DNA of 64,000 bases, taken from Psilocybe azurescens (taxonomy: Eukaryota; Basidiomycota; Agaricomycetes; Agaricales; Agrocybaceae). The stretch spans positions 20,107-84,106 of the forward strand of contig JAJIRX010000963.1 in the NCBI GenBank assembly GCA_023853785.1, given 5' to 3'. Each line of letters starts with the position of its first letter. The stretch's first letter is position 1. Below, in pieces: positions 45,236-56,747 of this stretch. The notes beneath the pieces were generated by a model. That model had not been told where the DNA came from. It worked only from the letters and a program-made list of their open reading frames with translations, and did not search any database. A program made the translations under genes and the position numbers.

Positions 45236-45706
45236 TGTTAGTTTTTGTGATTAAACACTTTGTTTCTAATGTTCTACACTTGATATTTGGACTTGTACAA
45301 ATGGACACTTAGTTAGAATTCGCTCTTTTCGGTGTTTTTGCACACTGTTCTGTTAATAACTTTTTGTAGAGTAAAGTTATTCAAATTCTGATCACTGATC
45401 CGGAATCCCCTCGTTGAGACGGTTCCGGTGATATATAATTTGTCACGTAATTATAGGTTTGGTGTTTTGACGCAATATTGTGGACACCTATAGTCACGCC
45501 CTCGCCATTTTTAGACACTTAGCCATGTAAAAGACCAGTATTCCTACTATGTCTGAGGAAACAAAGACACTAGAACAAGATTTGGAGTCTACAGAAGCAA
45601 TTTACTATTTTCACTCATACTTGTCATTGTTGCGCATTTGAGATTTGACTCTATTGTTACTCATCAGTATAGCTACTGATTTGTGCATTATTGTCTATTT
45701 CTAACA
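45236..45706 (+). repeat. copia 5' LTR
   Basis: 471 bp, TGTTAG to CTAACA, TATATAAT box near 45431. Differs from the 3' LTR at GTAGAG/GTAGAA, CGTAAT/CGTAGT and one extra C in GCCCTCGCC. Confidence 0.95.
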
Positions 45707-45718
45707 GGTTATGGGCCC
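45707..45718 (+). other. copia primer-binding site, half-tRNA type
   Basis: GGTTATGGGCCC follows the LTR directly. It is complementary, allowing one change, to the anticodon stem-loop of initiator tRNA-Met (around GGGCUCAUAACC) rather than to a tRNA 3' end. Drosophila copia and Ty5 are known to prime from such a cleaved half tRNA. Confidence 0.65.
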
Positions 45719-45819
45719 CGGGCTTTAAACTTGGCAAAACATTGATTAAGTCTATTGCTGTCTGATACTAGACTAGTTGGATCCTTGAAACAACACTTGA
45801 CATTTGAACTTGTTGCAAA

Positions 45820-46634
45820 ATGTCTTCAGACAACAACACAGTTGCTAAAGTTAAACCATTGTCAAATTCAAACTATCCTGAATGGGCTGGGGAGATGAAG
45901 GCATGGTTAATGCGAAATGGACTATGGAGATTGGTATCTGGCAAAGAAGCAAAGCCAGTTGCTAGTGGGGATAAATTCATCAATGAAGAGGTAGTGGCAA
46001 AGTGGGAGATGAAGGCAGAGAGGGCAGCAGGTGAAATCTACCTGCTTGTGGAGAATGATCAAAGGGTGCACTTTAGAGGGCATGATGAAGATCCAGTCAA
46101 GATGTGGGCATTGCTTGAAGCTGCTCACCTGAACAAGAAGCCAGGAGCACGATTCAATGCGTACGATGACCTGTTCTCTATCAGGAAGCAGGACGACGAA
46201 TCCCTAGTAGCTTTGGGAACCCGAATTGAAAAGGCCATGCAAACTATTCAGAACTTGGCGTCCAGCCGACTTTAAGATTGAGACACTTGATGAAGAGCTT
46301 CAGTGCATGGCACTCATACGTGCCTTGCCTGATGACTACAGACATCTTGCGGTTTCTCTGTTGTTGATGGAAAAGCTGGACAAGTCGGTCATCATGCAGG
46401 GCGTTCGCAGTGAAGAGTTGAATCGTCAACGTCAAACAACAGAGTCGTTGAACCAAGTGAAAGCAGGTGGCAGTGGGGGCAAGAAACCATGGGAAAAGCG
46501 AAAACCTGGGCCAAAGGATCGGTGCAATTACTGCAAAGAATTGGGTCATTGGGTTTTCAACTGTCCAGAGCTGGCAGAAAAGAAAGCAAAGAATGAGAGT
46601 GCCAAAAGGCAGAAGAAGAGAAAGCAGCGGCAGT
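45820..46634 (+). pseudogene. gag: copia gag
   Basis: ATG at 45820 (MSSDNNTVAKVKPLSNSNYP). The UBN2/copia-type gag domain includes WAGEMKAWLMRNGLWRLVSG and KMWALLEAAHLNKKPGARF. One extra G near 46257 shifts the frame, after which PADFKIETLDEELQCMALIR and the zinc knuckle CNYCKELGHWVFNC (46523-46565) follow. A missing A in a run near 46605 separates gag from the protease. Copia elements normally make one Gag-Pol polyprotein, so the intact version would be continuous. Confidence 0.85.
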
Positions 46635-48385
46635 GACAGAATTTGCTGGAAAGGCAAGTGCTGTTGCTGAACACGAGGTCAATTCTACATCTTCTAACGT
46701 ATTTCATTGGAACACAGACACAGGCGCCACTTCTAATATGACACCGCATAGAAACTGGATACGCAATTATACCCCATATAGAGTGCCTATTAGACTAGCC
46801 GGACCATAGAGTTATATATTCAGAGGGCATTGGTAGTGTTCTGTTCAGACCGTTAGTTAGAGGAAAACGATATAGAGATGTAGAATTCACTAGAGTACTT
46901 CACGCTCCTGCACTTCGTAATAATCTTCTTGCTGTTTTATATTTGACAAAGTACAAAGGCATTGATGTACATATTTCTCATGACAAAATGGACTTTTCTT
47001 CACAAAAGAAACTCTTGTTTACTGCTACCATTGATACAGACAATATTGGATATTTAGATGGCTCTACAGTAGATGTTATGGAAAATGTACATTTGGCTTC
47101 GACGCTGCCTCTCGACTTGTCTTTATGGCATAAACGGTTAGGACACCACAACTATGATGGGATTAAGTTCATGATAAAGAAAGATCTAGTTGATGGTTTA
47201 GTACTGGACTCGAGAGCTTTACCAGATCCTATATGTGAACCATGTCTGGCAGGAAAGATGCATGCAAATCCATTCCCATCATCAGATAATCGTGCTACAG
47301 AGGTCTTGGAATTGATCCACACAGATGTGCATGATGTTGGTATCTTGTCACATTCTGGCTATCGTTATTGGGTTTCATTTATTGATGATGCCGAACGCTT
47401 TAAAGTGCTTATCCCTATGAAGCGCAAAAGCGACACATTCACTTGCTTTAAGACGTTCAAAGCTTATGCTGAGAACTTGACTGGCAAAAAGATCAAACGA
47501 CTTCGGGAGGATAAAGGTGGTGAATACATGTCAAAAGAATTCCAAGAGTACCTGGATGCATGTGGAATTGTGAGAGAGCATACCTGCAGAAACAGACCAC
47601 AGCAAAATGGGGTTGCTGAACATGCCAATAGAACATTTGCTGAAAGGATTGTTGCGTTGCTTGAAGAGTCTGGTCTGTCCAAGAAATTTTGGGCTGAGTG
47701 TTTGGCTGCACTTGTGCATGTCTTGAATCGTTGTCCTACATCTGCTGTTATTGGGAGAACTCCTTATGAAGGTTGGCATCGCAAGAAACCTGATGTCAGT
47801 CATTTACGTGTTTGGGGATGTGTTGCATATGTTCACATTCAAAAGGACAAAAGGAAGAAATTGGGTTCACACATGGAAAAGTGCATCTTTATTGGATATC
47901 CAGATGGTTACAAGGGTTGGAAGTTTTACAATCCGGAAACTAAGAAAGTCATTATCTGTGAAAGAGCTGACTTTGATGAACGCTACACATATGGTGGAGA
48001 ATTGATGACATCCAATCAGCATGATGCAATTGAACCCGAACCAATTCCTATCCCAGAGTCAGAAAATGAACAAGAAGTACTACCACCTGTCTTGCCTGAG
48101 GTAGACGAGATTGCACCTCCCACTGGACCTAACCCAGCACCTAAAGTTGACAAAGGGAAACAGAAAGTGATTGAGCCCACAATTGAAGAGGAGGAGAAGG
48201 AAGAGATTGAATTGCCAGGACGTACCAAACGTAATGCCAGGATTATTGAAAGTGATCCAGAGGAAGAGCCACGGAAGCGTATAAAGCTTCAACCTCATAA
48301 ACATGTCAAGCCTGTTGCCACAGTTCGACGCTCCAAACGTCTTGCAACAGGTAATAACAAGTCAGTACCAGAACCTGAACCAGTG

Positions 48386-48421
<36 letters not shown>

Positions 48422-50161
48422 GTCAACCCAGAGGGTTTAACATCAAGGTATCCAAGACGTAACCGTAGACCTCCTGGTGAATGGTGGGCAGTCAGAACAC
48501 CTAAATCTCTTGTTCCTGATTCTGACGATGAGGATGATGAGGATGATGATGAAGAAATGGCTAATCCTGTTAGTGTGTCTGCTGATCCACAAACTTATTC
48601 AGAAGCCATGAACTCAGAACAGGCAGATCAGTGGCAAGCTGCAATGTTGGAAGAATATAACTGGCACTTGGAAAATGGAACTTGGGAAATTGTGGAACTA
48701 CCTGAAGGGCAGAAGGCAATTGGGTCTAAATGGGTGTATAAGACAAAATATAACGCAGATGGGTCAATTGAGCGATTTAAAGCACGTGTGGTCGGTAAAG
48801 GTTTTAACCAACGACCTGGCCAGGACTACTTTGAAACCTTTGCATCTACTATGCAGCATGCTACTGTGCGCGTTGTGATGGCTTTGGCTGCTATTGAAGA
48901 TATGGAACTCCGTTCTGTGGATATATCGTATGCATTCACAAACAGTGACATTGACGTTGAGATCTATATGCAGCAGCCACTAGGATTTTTGCAAGGTGGA
49001 AAAAGCACAGTCTGTAGGCTTAACAAGTCCATTTATGGGTTAAAGCAGTCATCACGTCTATGGAGTGAAACACTTGGAAAGGTCTTGCTTGAACTTGGGT
49101 TTCAGAAGACTTATAGTGATGCATCACTCTATATATATGATAGAGATAATATCAAAATCATTGTGCCCATATTTGTGGATGACATCACTTTGGCTTCAAA
49201 GTCTCAGGTGGCTCTTGACAACTTTGTTATTGAACTTGGAAAGCATTTCAAACTAAGGGACCTGGGTGCAACCAAATTTTTGTTGGGGGTTGAGATTACA
49301 AGAAAAAGGGAAGAGCACAAGCTATATTTGTCACAGCGCCAATATATTGTGAACAAATTGGAGGAGTTTGGAATGGCTGATTGCAAACCCGTTGGTACCC
49401 CTATGCTACCAGGATTGAAGTTAATGTCAGAGCAGAGTCCTTCGAGTTCTGAAGAAAAGAGAGAGATGGATGACATCCCATATATTTCTGCCGTTGGATC
49501 TCTTATGTATTTGGCTACCATGACCCGGCCTGACATTGCTTATACAGTCAGTGTGTTGGCAAGATTCAATCACAACCCTGGCATGGAACACTGGAAAGCT
49601 GTTAAGCACTTGTTTAGGTACTTGCAGGGCACAAAGGAGATGAGGTTGGAATATGGACCGGACCCCTCACTTGGAGATGAACTGTTTGCCACATATAGTG
49701 ATGCAGACCATGGAGGGGATAAGGATAGTGGAAAGTCAACAGGTGGTTATTTGGTGAAGATTGGGTCAGGAGTGGTTTCATGGAGGAGCAAGCTGCAACC
49801 TGTTGTGACAAGGTCAACAACAGAGGCAGAGTTTATAGCTGCTGGAGCAGCTGGCATGGAAATCCGGTGGATTCAAAAGTTGTTGAAGGAGTTGGGGTAC
49901 ACACCATCTGCACCAGCCAAGTTGTATATGGACAATCAGTCATCTATGTCTGTTGCAAAGAATCCTGAACATCATGGAAGGATGAAACACTTGGACTTAT
50001 GTTTTTACTGGTTGCGAGATCAGGTGGCAATGAAGAGAATGCAACCCTTATATTTGCGGACCGAGGATATGCCAGCCGACTTGTTAACAAAAGCTCTACC
50101 CAAGCCACAGGTTCAGAAGTTGCGAGAATTAATGGGATTAGTGATGGGGAAGGAAGAATGA
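46615..50161 (+). pseudogene. pol: copia pol: protease, integrase, RT, RNase H
   Basis: The protease DTGATSNM lies at 46718-46741. After a shift near 46800 one long open frame runs to the stop at 50159. It contains the GAG-pre-integrase His-Cys finger (LWHKRLGHHNYDG ... CEPCLAGK, 47125-47255), the integrase core with LIHTDVHD, SFIDDAER and the catalytic Glu in QQNGVAEHANRT (47600-47640), a Pro-Glu repeat linker (PEPEPEPEPEPE, 48370-48420), RT_2 with GSKWVYKTKYNADGSIERFK, VDISYAF and FVDDITLA (49177-49200), and copia RNase H with YSDADHGGDKDSGKSTGGY, TRSTTEAEFIAA and DNQSSM. All catalytic residues I can check are present. One or two base corrections upstream would make it autonomous. Confidence 0.92.
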
Positions 50162-50238
50162 GGAGATGTATCATCAGGGGGTTGTTTTGGATGTGATTCA
50201 ACATCTTATGGATTATGGAAGTGTTTTATCAGGGGTTG

Positions 50239-50708
50239 TGTTAGTTTTTGTGATTAAACACTTTGTTTCTAATGTTCTACACTTGATATTTGGACTTGTA
50301 CAAATGGACACTTAGTTAGAATTCGCTCTTTTCGGTGTTTTTGCACACTGTTCTGTTAATAACTTTTTGTAGAATAAAGTTATTCAAATTCTGATCACTG
50401 ATCCGGAATCCCCTCGTTGAGACGGTTCCGGTGATATATAATTTGTCACGTAGTTATAGGTTTGGTGTTTTGACGCAATATTGTGGACACCTATAGTCAC
50501 GCCTCGCCATTTTTAGACACTTAGCCATGTAAAAGACCAGTATTCCTACTATGTCTGAGGAAACAAAGACACTAGAACAAGATTTGGAGTCTACAGAAGC
50601 AATTTACTATTTTCACTCATACTTGTCATTGTTGCGCATTTGAGATTTGACTCTATTGTTACTCATCAGTATAGCTACTGATTTGTGCATTATTGTCTAT
50701 TTCTAACA
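50239..50708 (+). repeat. copia 3' LTR
   Basis: 470 bp, TGTTAG at 50239 to CTAACA at 50708, followed by GAGTT. Preceded by a G-rich tract (ATCAGGGGTTG) that could act as the polypurine tract. Confidence 0.95.
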
Positions 50709-50713
50709 GAGTT

Positions 50714-53430
50714 TGCCAGTCTTTTCGGCATCTAGTCCTTTCATTTGGCATGGAATAAGGATAAGTCCTTTTGTGTTCCCGTGATCAGTGATGCTTAGAA
50801 TCACATCAAATTCAACTTCTCCTTGCTTGTCCAGGATCGGTGGAAGGTCTGTAAGGAAGTCCATAGCACTGTCTGCAAAGGGTCGGGCTGACTTTGGTCC
50901 AGGTATCGGTATGAATGATGGATTAGAGGGATGTCGATTTATTTTGAACTGTTGGCAGGCGGCACATCCTTTTACCGTATTGCTTGACAAATGATCGTAA
51001 TCCTGGCCACCAGTAGTGTTGTTTTACCGAATTGAATGTTTCTAATTCTCCAGGGTGTCCGGCTGAGATAGGGTCGTGATATGATTTGACTATGTCTTTC
51101 CGTAGGGTTTGATCTTTTGGAATGTAGGCTCGTCCTTGGTAGTATAAGATAGTTTTGCCGTTCACGTTCTCTGTTTTCCATTCTCTGAGGTCGTGTTGTG
51201 CATTTGGTGGTCCTCCTTCTAATAGGGTTTTCATTGCTTCTGCTGCGTTGTGGTCCAGTTCGTTTGCATTGGCAATTCTTTCCTGTAACTCGGCATCGAT
51301 TAAGTCGATGAAAAGCTTTTCTGGAAGTAAGGTGATGTTTTCATTGTCGTGGTCTTCTTCTGGGGTGAAATTGGGGCGTCTTGAAAGGGTATCGGATTGA
51401 ATCATTTTGTTTCCAGGTAGATGTACCAACTTCAGATTGAATTCTGAGACATACAGAGACCAGTGTGCCTGTCGTCGGTTTAGATTTTGGGCCGATCTGA
51501 AATATGTCAAATTCTTGTGATCTGAATATACCGTAGTTGTGTGTTCTGATCCTTGGATGTAGTGTCTCCATTCCTGTAATGATCTGATTATTCCCAGTAA
51601 TTCCCTGTCATAGATTTCGTAGTTTCTTTCGGTTGGAGAGAACGTTCTTGATATAAATGCGCATGGGTGTCTTTTGCCATTTCCGTCCAGTTGAGTAAGG
51701 ACTGCTCCGGAGGCATATTTTGAAGCGTCAGATTCGATTTGAAATGGTTTGGCAGGGTCGGGCATCAAGAGTACCAGTTCTTCCGTGAATCGTTTCTTCA
51801 GTTCATCAAAGGCAGCTTGAGTTGTGTCATTCCATAGAAATCCTTTGTCTTTCTTCAGGAGTTCATTTAGAGGTCGAGCTACTTCAGAGAATTTCCGGAT
51901 GAATTTTCGGTAGAAGTTCCCAAAGCCCAGGAACGATCAGACTTGTTTGAGAGTAGTAGGTGCTGGCCAGTCTTGAATTCCTTTGAGTTTTGTTGGATCC
52001 ATAGAGATTTTTCCTGCTTCAACAATCATTCCGAGATATTCCACTTTTCCTTGAGCAAAAGAGCATTTTTCCGGTTTGAGATAGAGATCGTTTTCTCGGA
52101 GTCGTTGTAGAACCATTTTGGTGTATTTTTCCAATTCCCCTTGATCTTTCGCAAAGATTAGAATGTCGTCCATATAGATGATTACGAAGCATTGTGATAT
52201 CATGTCTTCGAAGATTGAGTCCATCATGGATTGGAAGGTTGCTGGGGAATTGCACATGCCAAAGAACATTACAGTTGGTTCGAAAAGTCCTCGGTTGGTT
52301 TTGAATGCTGCTTTCCATTGATCACCTTCTTTTATCCTGATGTTGTTGTAGCCCCATCGGATATCTAGTTTGGTGAAGAATTTTGCACCTTTCAATTTGT
52401 CCATAAGTTCCATAATCCGTGGTAGTGGGTAAGCGTTCTTGATTGTCCAGTCGTTCAGATACCTGTAGTCTTGACAAGGTCTAAGCTTTCCATCTTTCTT
52501 TGATATGAAGAAGAAGGGAGATGCCATAGGTGATTCTGAGGGTCGAATGTATCCTTTGTCCAATTGTTCCTTTGTCCAGGTGTCCAGTTCTGTTTGTTCT
52601 GCCGGTGTGATATTGTATGCCTTGAATTTCTTTGGTATGAATCCTTCTTTTAACTCAATTTTATGGTCCCATGGTCTTGGTTCCGGGAATCGGTCTGCCG
52701 CTTGTTTATCTAAAAGGTCCATATATGATTGATATTCTGGGGGAACGATTTCTTGGAGAGGTCTTGTCGGTTTCTCTGGTTCATATTGTTGGGCCAGCAT
52801 CTGTGAGGGTCATGATTTTGGTGTTAAGCCAAGTTTCTTTTATTTCATCTTTGTTTGCATCCCCAATATATCGGATGACTAACAATTCCAATTCCTCCAA
52901 TGGGTGGGTAGTCTCGATTGTTGGTGTTCGCTCATCCGTTTTCTTCTTCAATGGTGGTTTGATTTATCGTAGGCCCTTGACGTGGTTTCCAAGTTATCTG
53001 TCCGTTCGCCAGTTGATTCCTGGATTCTTTTCCTGTAGCCAAGGGAATCCTAAAATAATTTTCTGTTTTCCTAGCCCAGAGACCAGTAATTGTTCCCGAT
53101 GGTTCCGGTTTCCAACCTTTAGGTCCAGGTCTACAAATGACGAGATGGTTCCTTTCTTGTTCGGGGTTCCGCTCTATGTTATAAACCTGGATCGGTTTTT
53201 CCAAGGGTTGGGTTCTGAGTCCAAGTTTTTGTGCATAGTTCTGGTCAATGAATTTCCCTCCTGCTCCTGAGTCTAAGAGCGCAGAGGTTTCAACAATTTG
53301 TGAGCCATTCTGTTTCTTGGTGGGGAATGAAACTGGTAAAAGCATAGTTTTATTCTCGATTGTTGCCGTAAGTACAGATTGTATCTTCAGATAAGGAGAG
53401 ACAGACGTCGTCCTGTTTCTCCACTTTAAA
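50714..53430 (-). pseudogene. pol: pol of chromovirus copy 2, protease to integrase core
   Basis: Minus-strand order: protease ALLDSGAGGKFIDQ (53280-53240), RT 52800-51937 with YMDD at ~52180, TGA at the Arg of KQV*SFLGF (51939-51937), RNase H from FQIESDASKYASGAVL (51740), zinc finger CAACQQFKINRHP (~50965), and integrase core up to the copia insertion at 50713. The RT frame that is shifted in copy 1 near 39430 is intact here (CSFAQGKVEYLGM). One extra A near 52942 is private. Confidence 0.9.
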
Positions 53431-54366
53431 AATCCTTTTCTTCTTTCTCTTCAAATCCTGTTTTAACCATGAGGTCTGCAAGTTCGCTCTTTTTCGTCCT
53501 TGTTCAGGCTCCTGATATGGGCATGGAGTTCTTTTGGGGTCCACTTCTTGCTGGGTTGTCCTTGGGTTCTGTTCTGGTTTGTTGGTCCTTTCTGTGGACA
53601 ATCTCTGGATAGATGTCCTCGTTGTTTGCACCTGAAACAGGCGCCTTTCCTGATTAATTCGGCTCGTTCTTCAGCTGTTATGGCGCTTACGTCCATCCTG
53701 TTTGGGTCGTAGTTCCTGTTGTTCCTTGGGAAATTGTTCCAGCGTGGGCGTCCTCCTGCGTTCTTCTGGTTCTTCTCTAAAGACCTTGGCCAGTCTGTAG
53801 TTGGTGTCAAATGTTGTTGCTTTTTGTACCAGCCTTGGATCATCCTTGGAAGGTCTTCTGAGTACAGGATCCTGTCGGCGAAGTTGAGGCGTGATGCATT
53901 TTTGGAATAATCCTATGAGATGGGCATGGTCTGATTCCGTTTCTGTTCCTAGGTTGGCTTGTCCTACCAACAACTTGAATTTGTTGATGATGTCTTCCAC
54001 CCTTTCGTTGGGTTTTTGCCTAAGTCGTTTTATGTCGTTCATGGCTGATCTGGTTTCATCCACTGGAGTGAATGCGTCGTGGAATTTTTCGAGAAATGTT
54101 CCGAGGGTGTCCCATTCGAGGGTTTGGTTGTGACTAGTTCCTTTCGTCCTCGAGGTCAAGTACTGTTCCTTCCATAGTTTTGCTCCTCCTTCCATGCAAA
54201 ATGATAAAATGAAGGCAATTTTCTTCTTGTCTGTGTTGTAGACGTCATCGTTTATGTCCATGTAGAGGTAGCAGTCTTGCATGAAAGACCTGGATTCTGT
54301 CCTGTCTCCATCGAATACAGTGGGTTTGTTGATCGAGATTTCTTTCTTTCCGTTTGTTTCAACCAT
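53426..54366 (-). pseudogene. gag: gag of chromovirus copy 2
   Basis: ATG at 54366 (MVETNGKKEISINKP), capsid region continuous to EEPEERRRT (~53755), then a frame change shared with copy 1, then NNRNYDPNRMDV and knuckle CFRCKQRGHLSRDC (53640-53600), and an extra A near 53493 before the stop at 53428-53426. The EGGAKLW stretch broken in copy 1 is intact here. Confidence 0.85.
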
Positions 54367-54616
54367 GTCTGTGTCTTGTTCTTCTTGATCTATTGCCAGG
54401 ATTGATAATAAGTCGTATAGCGAGTTTGATAGGTCTTCGTTGCCTAGGTTGATATCTTCAGAGCTTTGTCTGGACGGGTTCGGTGTCTGCCAATTTCGTG
54501 TCGGGGTTCCTTCTTCTGAGCTGTCGGTAGCAGGAATTCCGCCTTTCGGTGGTGCCGTGTTTCGTTTTGGGTTTCAGAGGTCTCGTCTGCTGGGGAGCGG
54601 GCGAGATTTGTAGATG

Positions 54617-54627
54617 AGCTAGTTCTT
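54617..54627 (-). other. self-complementary PBS of chromovirus copy 2
   Basis: On the minus strand AAGAACTAGCT lies one base inside the 5' LTR boundary. Its complement sits in the LTR at 54735-54745, downstream of the TATTTATA box (~54771). Same arrangement as copy 1. Confidence 0.75.
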
Positions 54628-54628
54628 T

Positions 54629-55133
54629 TGTTACGACTTCAAGCTTATATTCACGTGCGTGGATAAAGCCAACAGTCAAGTAGTCAAGAACAGCAAGTTC
54701 CAAGCGGTGTCAAGTAAGAGGAGGTTAGATTCTCAAGAACTAGCTAAAGAATACAGTGGATCCTTCCTGGTATAAATACTATGAACCGCACAGCAAGTTG
54801 AAACGAGTTTGAATGTTCATCAGCAGATGTATATAAGAATAGAGGAAACAGATCAAGTGTTCATCGAAAGATGTATCATAAAAGATAGAAGTGAAAGTCC
54901 ATCAAAGATATGATGGAGTTTCGTAGATATGATGGAAAGCAAAGTTCATCAGAACATACGATGATGTATCAATGATGTGACGAATGACAAAGAAAAGAAA
55001 AGAGAAAGGAAAAGAAAAAGAAAAGACTTGTCATAACAATCACATGATGTTGTCCATCATGTGACAGGAAGGTTTTATATACGAAAAGGAAAAGAAAAAG
55101 GATAAGCAAAAAGAAAATAAAGTGTCCATAACA
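54629..55133 (-). repeat. chromovirus copy 2, 5' LTR
   Basis: 505 bp with the single 53-bp unit and the 95-base U3 extension, including the 10-bp hairpin at 55040-55064. Followed by the AAACC duplication. Confidence 0.95.
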
Positions 55134-55138
55134 AAACC

Positions 55139-56747
55139 AGAGAGGAATGGTCTAGACTAGATAAGACGACTCTCTCCCTGTTGAGTTAAAGTGAGGGCTG
55201 GCTTGGCCACTAGGTTGTGTAGATGTATGTGGTCTGAGGAGGGCAGGGACGTATGAAGGAGGAGGAATGGATGAGGGAATATAAAATGCCCTTGAGTATT
55301 TACTGGGAGGAAGCAACCCGACTTGATTGGGGTAGAACGGTGTGAATGAGGTGTGATGACTGTGGAGAGGCCAAATGACTAGATAATTTGCAGGGATTGA
55401 TACGGGGCAGGAGTGAGAATGTAGTCTTGATCCTAGTGCGCTTTAATCGAGTCTACAGCATCTGCAAAGCTAGAAGTAAAGCCTGCTGATAGAGTAATGA
55501 CTTGAGCGGCCTGGAGTGATATATGATGAAGGATTGTGCGATGTTCTTGAACCAAAAAAAATCAAACAGAGCGGTGTAGTGAATGAGGGATGACTAGGGC
55601 GATGGATGAAGATGACAACAAGACCAAGATTGCTGAATAAAAATATTCTGGAGCAACTGAAGCGATGGGGAGTTGAGGATCTTGAGGTAGAGGAAGAATG
55701 AAGGGTCTGGAGGATGATAGGATCAAAATGAACTGGATAAATTGCTCTGGGATGTGAGAGCGTGAGTGGTTGGATAGGCTGGTCTACCCTCTGATGAACG
55801 TCTTGAATAACTGGAGTGATTGTTGAATTTCGTGCTGAATATTGATAGAGATTGATTGAATGCGTGCTTCGAGTGCTGGACTGAGTACTTGATAACTTGA
55901 AATCTTTGCTGTGAAGAAAGTTGGGGCTTGTAACTTCCTTGCATTCCAAGCGATACTAATACATCGTTTATATACCAGAGAACATAGAAAATTATTTAAA
56001 AGAGATCAAGCGTCCAAACTATACTAATCATTCTGTAGAACGACACCCAGTAGTCCCATCTGTCAACTACATGCAATAGATTGAAGGCTGATGGAGTTTA
56101 GGAGTGAAAAATAGAAGGATGAGTAAGTAAGTAACATAGGATGAGTAAGAAGTATAAGCAGGATTATGAAAAGCGAAGTGAGATGAGTAAGAAAGAAGCG
56201 AAGCTGAGTAAGTACAATAAGCAAGAATGACAAAAGGAAGGAAGGATCAATCATATGAAAGTGTCAGACAATAGAAAAGGAGCCAAAATAGCGAACAAGT
56301 ACCATGCCAATGAATAGAACCAGTCTATTCATGGCACAGCTCAGTCATCCATTACCAAGACTGCTGAGTGAGACAAAGATTTGCTGCATATGTGGAATCC
56401 AGTTAAGGACCAAATAGTTGTAGATGATCAAATGCTGATGACGATGGTGATATATGATGCTGTGCAGTGCTGTGCGTACTAGGATGGATAGGAATGATGT
56501 CCAAGAATAATCTGCGCATAGCCTTGAGGTTCGAAATAGATAGACGATTGAATCATTGATAGGGAATGTAACTGATCAAAGGGTTGAAGTGGAGATTGAA
56601 AGTTGGAATGGAGCTTGAAGTGGACTGTGAATGGGCTTTGACGTTGAATATTGAGGGATGTGCTTCAGATAAAAATGCGAAATAATAACCCTGGCTTCTG
56701 CATGCAATGGGGAGTCGAGACAGATGCTCTAAGCTTATAGATAAATC
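55139..56747. other. stretch without recognisable pol; promoter-like site on minus strand
   Basis: Downstream of the minus-strand gag at 56748-57616 one would expect pol, but no RT, integrase or protease motif is found. A minus-strand frame 55949-55470 (starting at a TTG) is rich in Ser/Thr and not recognised. GGTATATAAACGATG on the minus strand near 55965 is a good TATA-like box, so this may be the LTR of a truncated or gag-only element. Confidence 0.35.

Larger units (their letters stand above)
45236..50708 (+). mobile_element. Ty1/copia retrotransposon nested in the chromovirus integrase (TSD GAGTT)
   Basis: LTRs 45236-45706 and 50239-50708 (TGTTAG...CTAACA), PBS, gag, and pol in the copia order PR-INT-RT-RNaseH. 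Flanking GAGTT duplications at 45231-45235 and 50709-50713 lie within the integrase gene of chromovirus copy 2. Joining the outer sides restores the chromovirus sequence exactly. The LTRs differ by two substitutions and one C, so insertion is very recent. Three one-base shifts in gag-PR are the only visible defects. Confidence 0.97.
42890..55133 (-). mobile_element. Ty3/gypsy chromovirus, copy 2, split by a copia insertion (TSD AAACC)
   Basis: Complete minus-strand element. The 5' LTR is 54629-55133 and the 3' LTR 42890-43396, with inverted ends and perfect 5-bp duplications AAACC at 42885-42889 and 55134-55138. Without the copia insertion (45236-50708 plus one GAGTT) it is ~6.77 kb. Gag and pol are almost identical to copy 1, with both elements' integrases recognisably the same, but the LTR and the two 3' ORFs differ. 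LTRs differ from each other at only a few sites, so the insertion is recent. Confidence 0.95.

Noticed and set aside
47531..47803. Antisense frames within copia integrase
   Set aside because: Mirror frames of a strongly conserved coding region, with no independent support.
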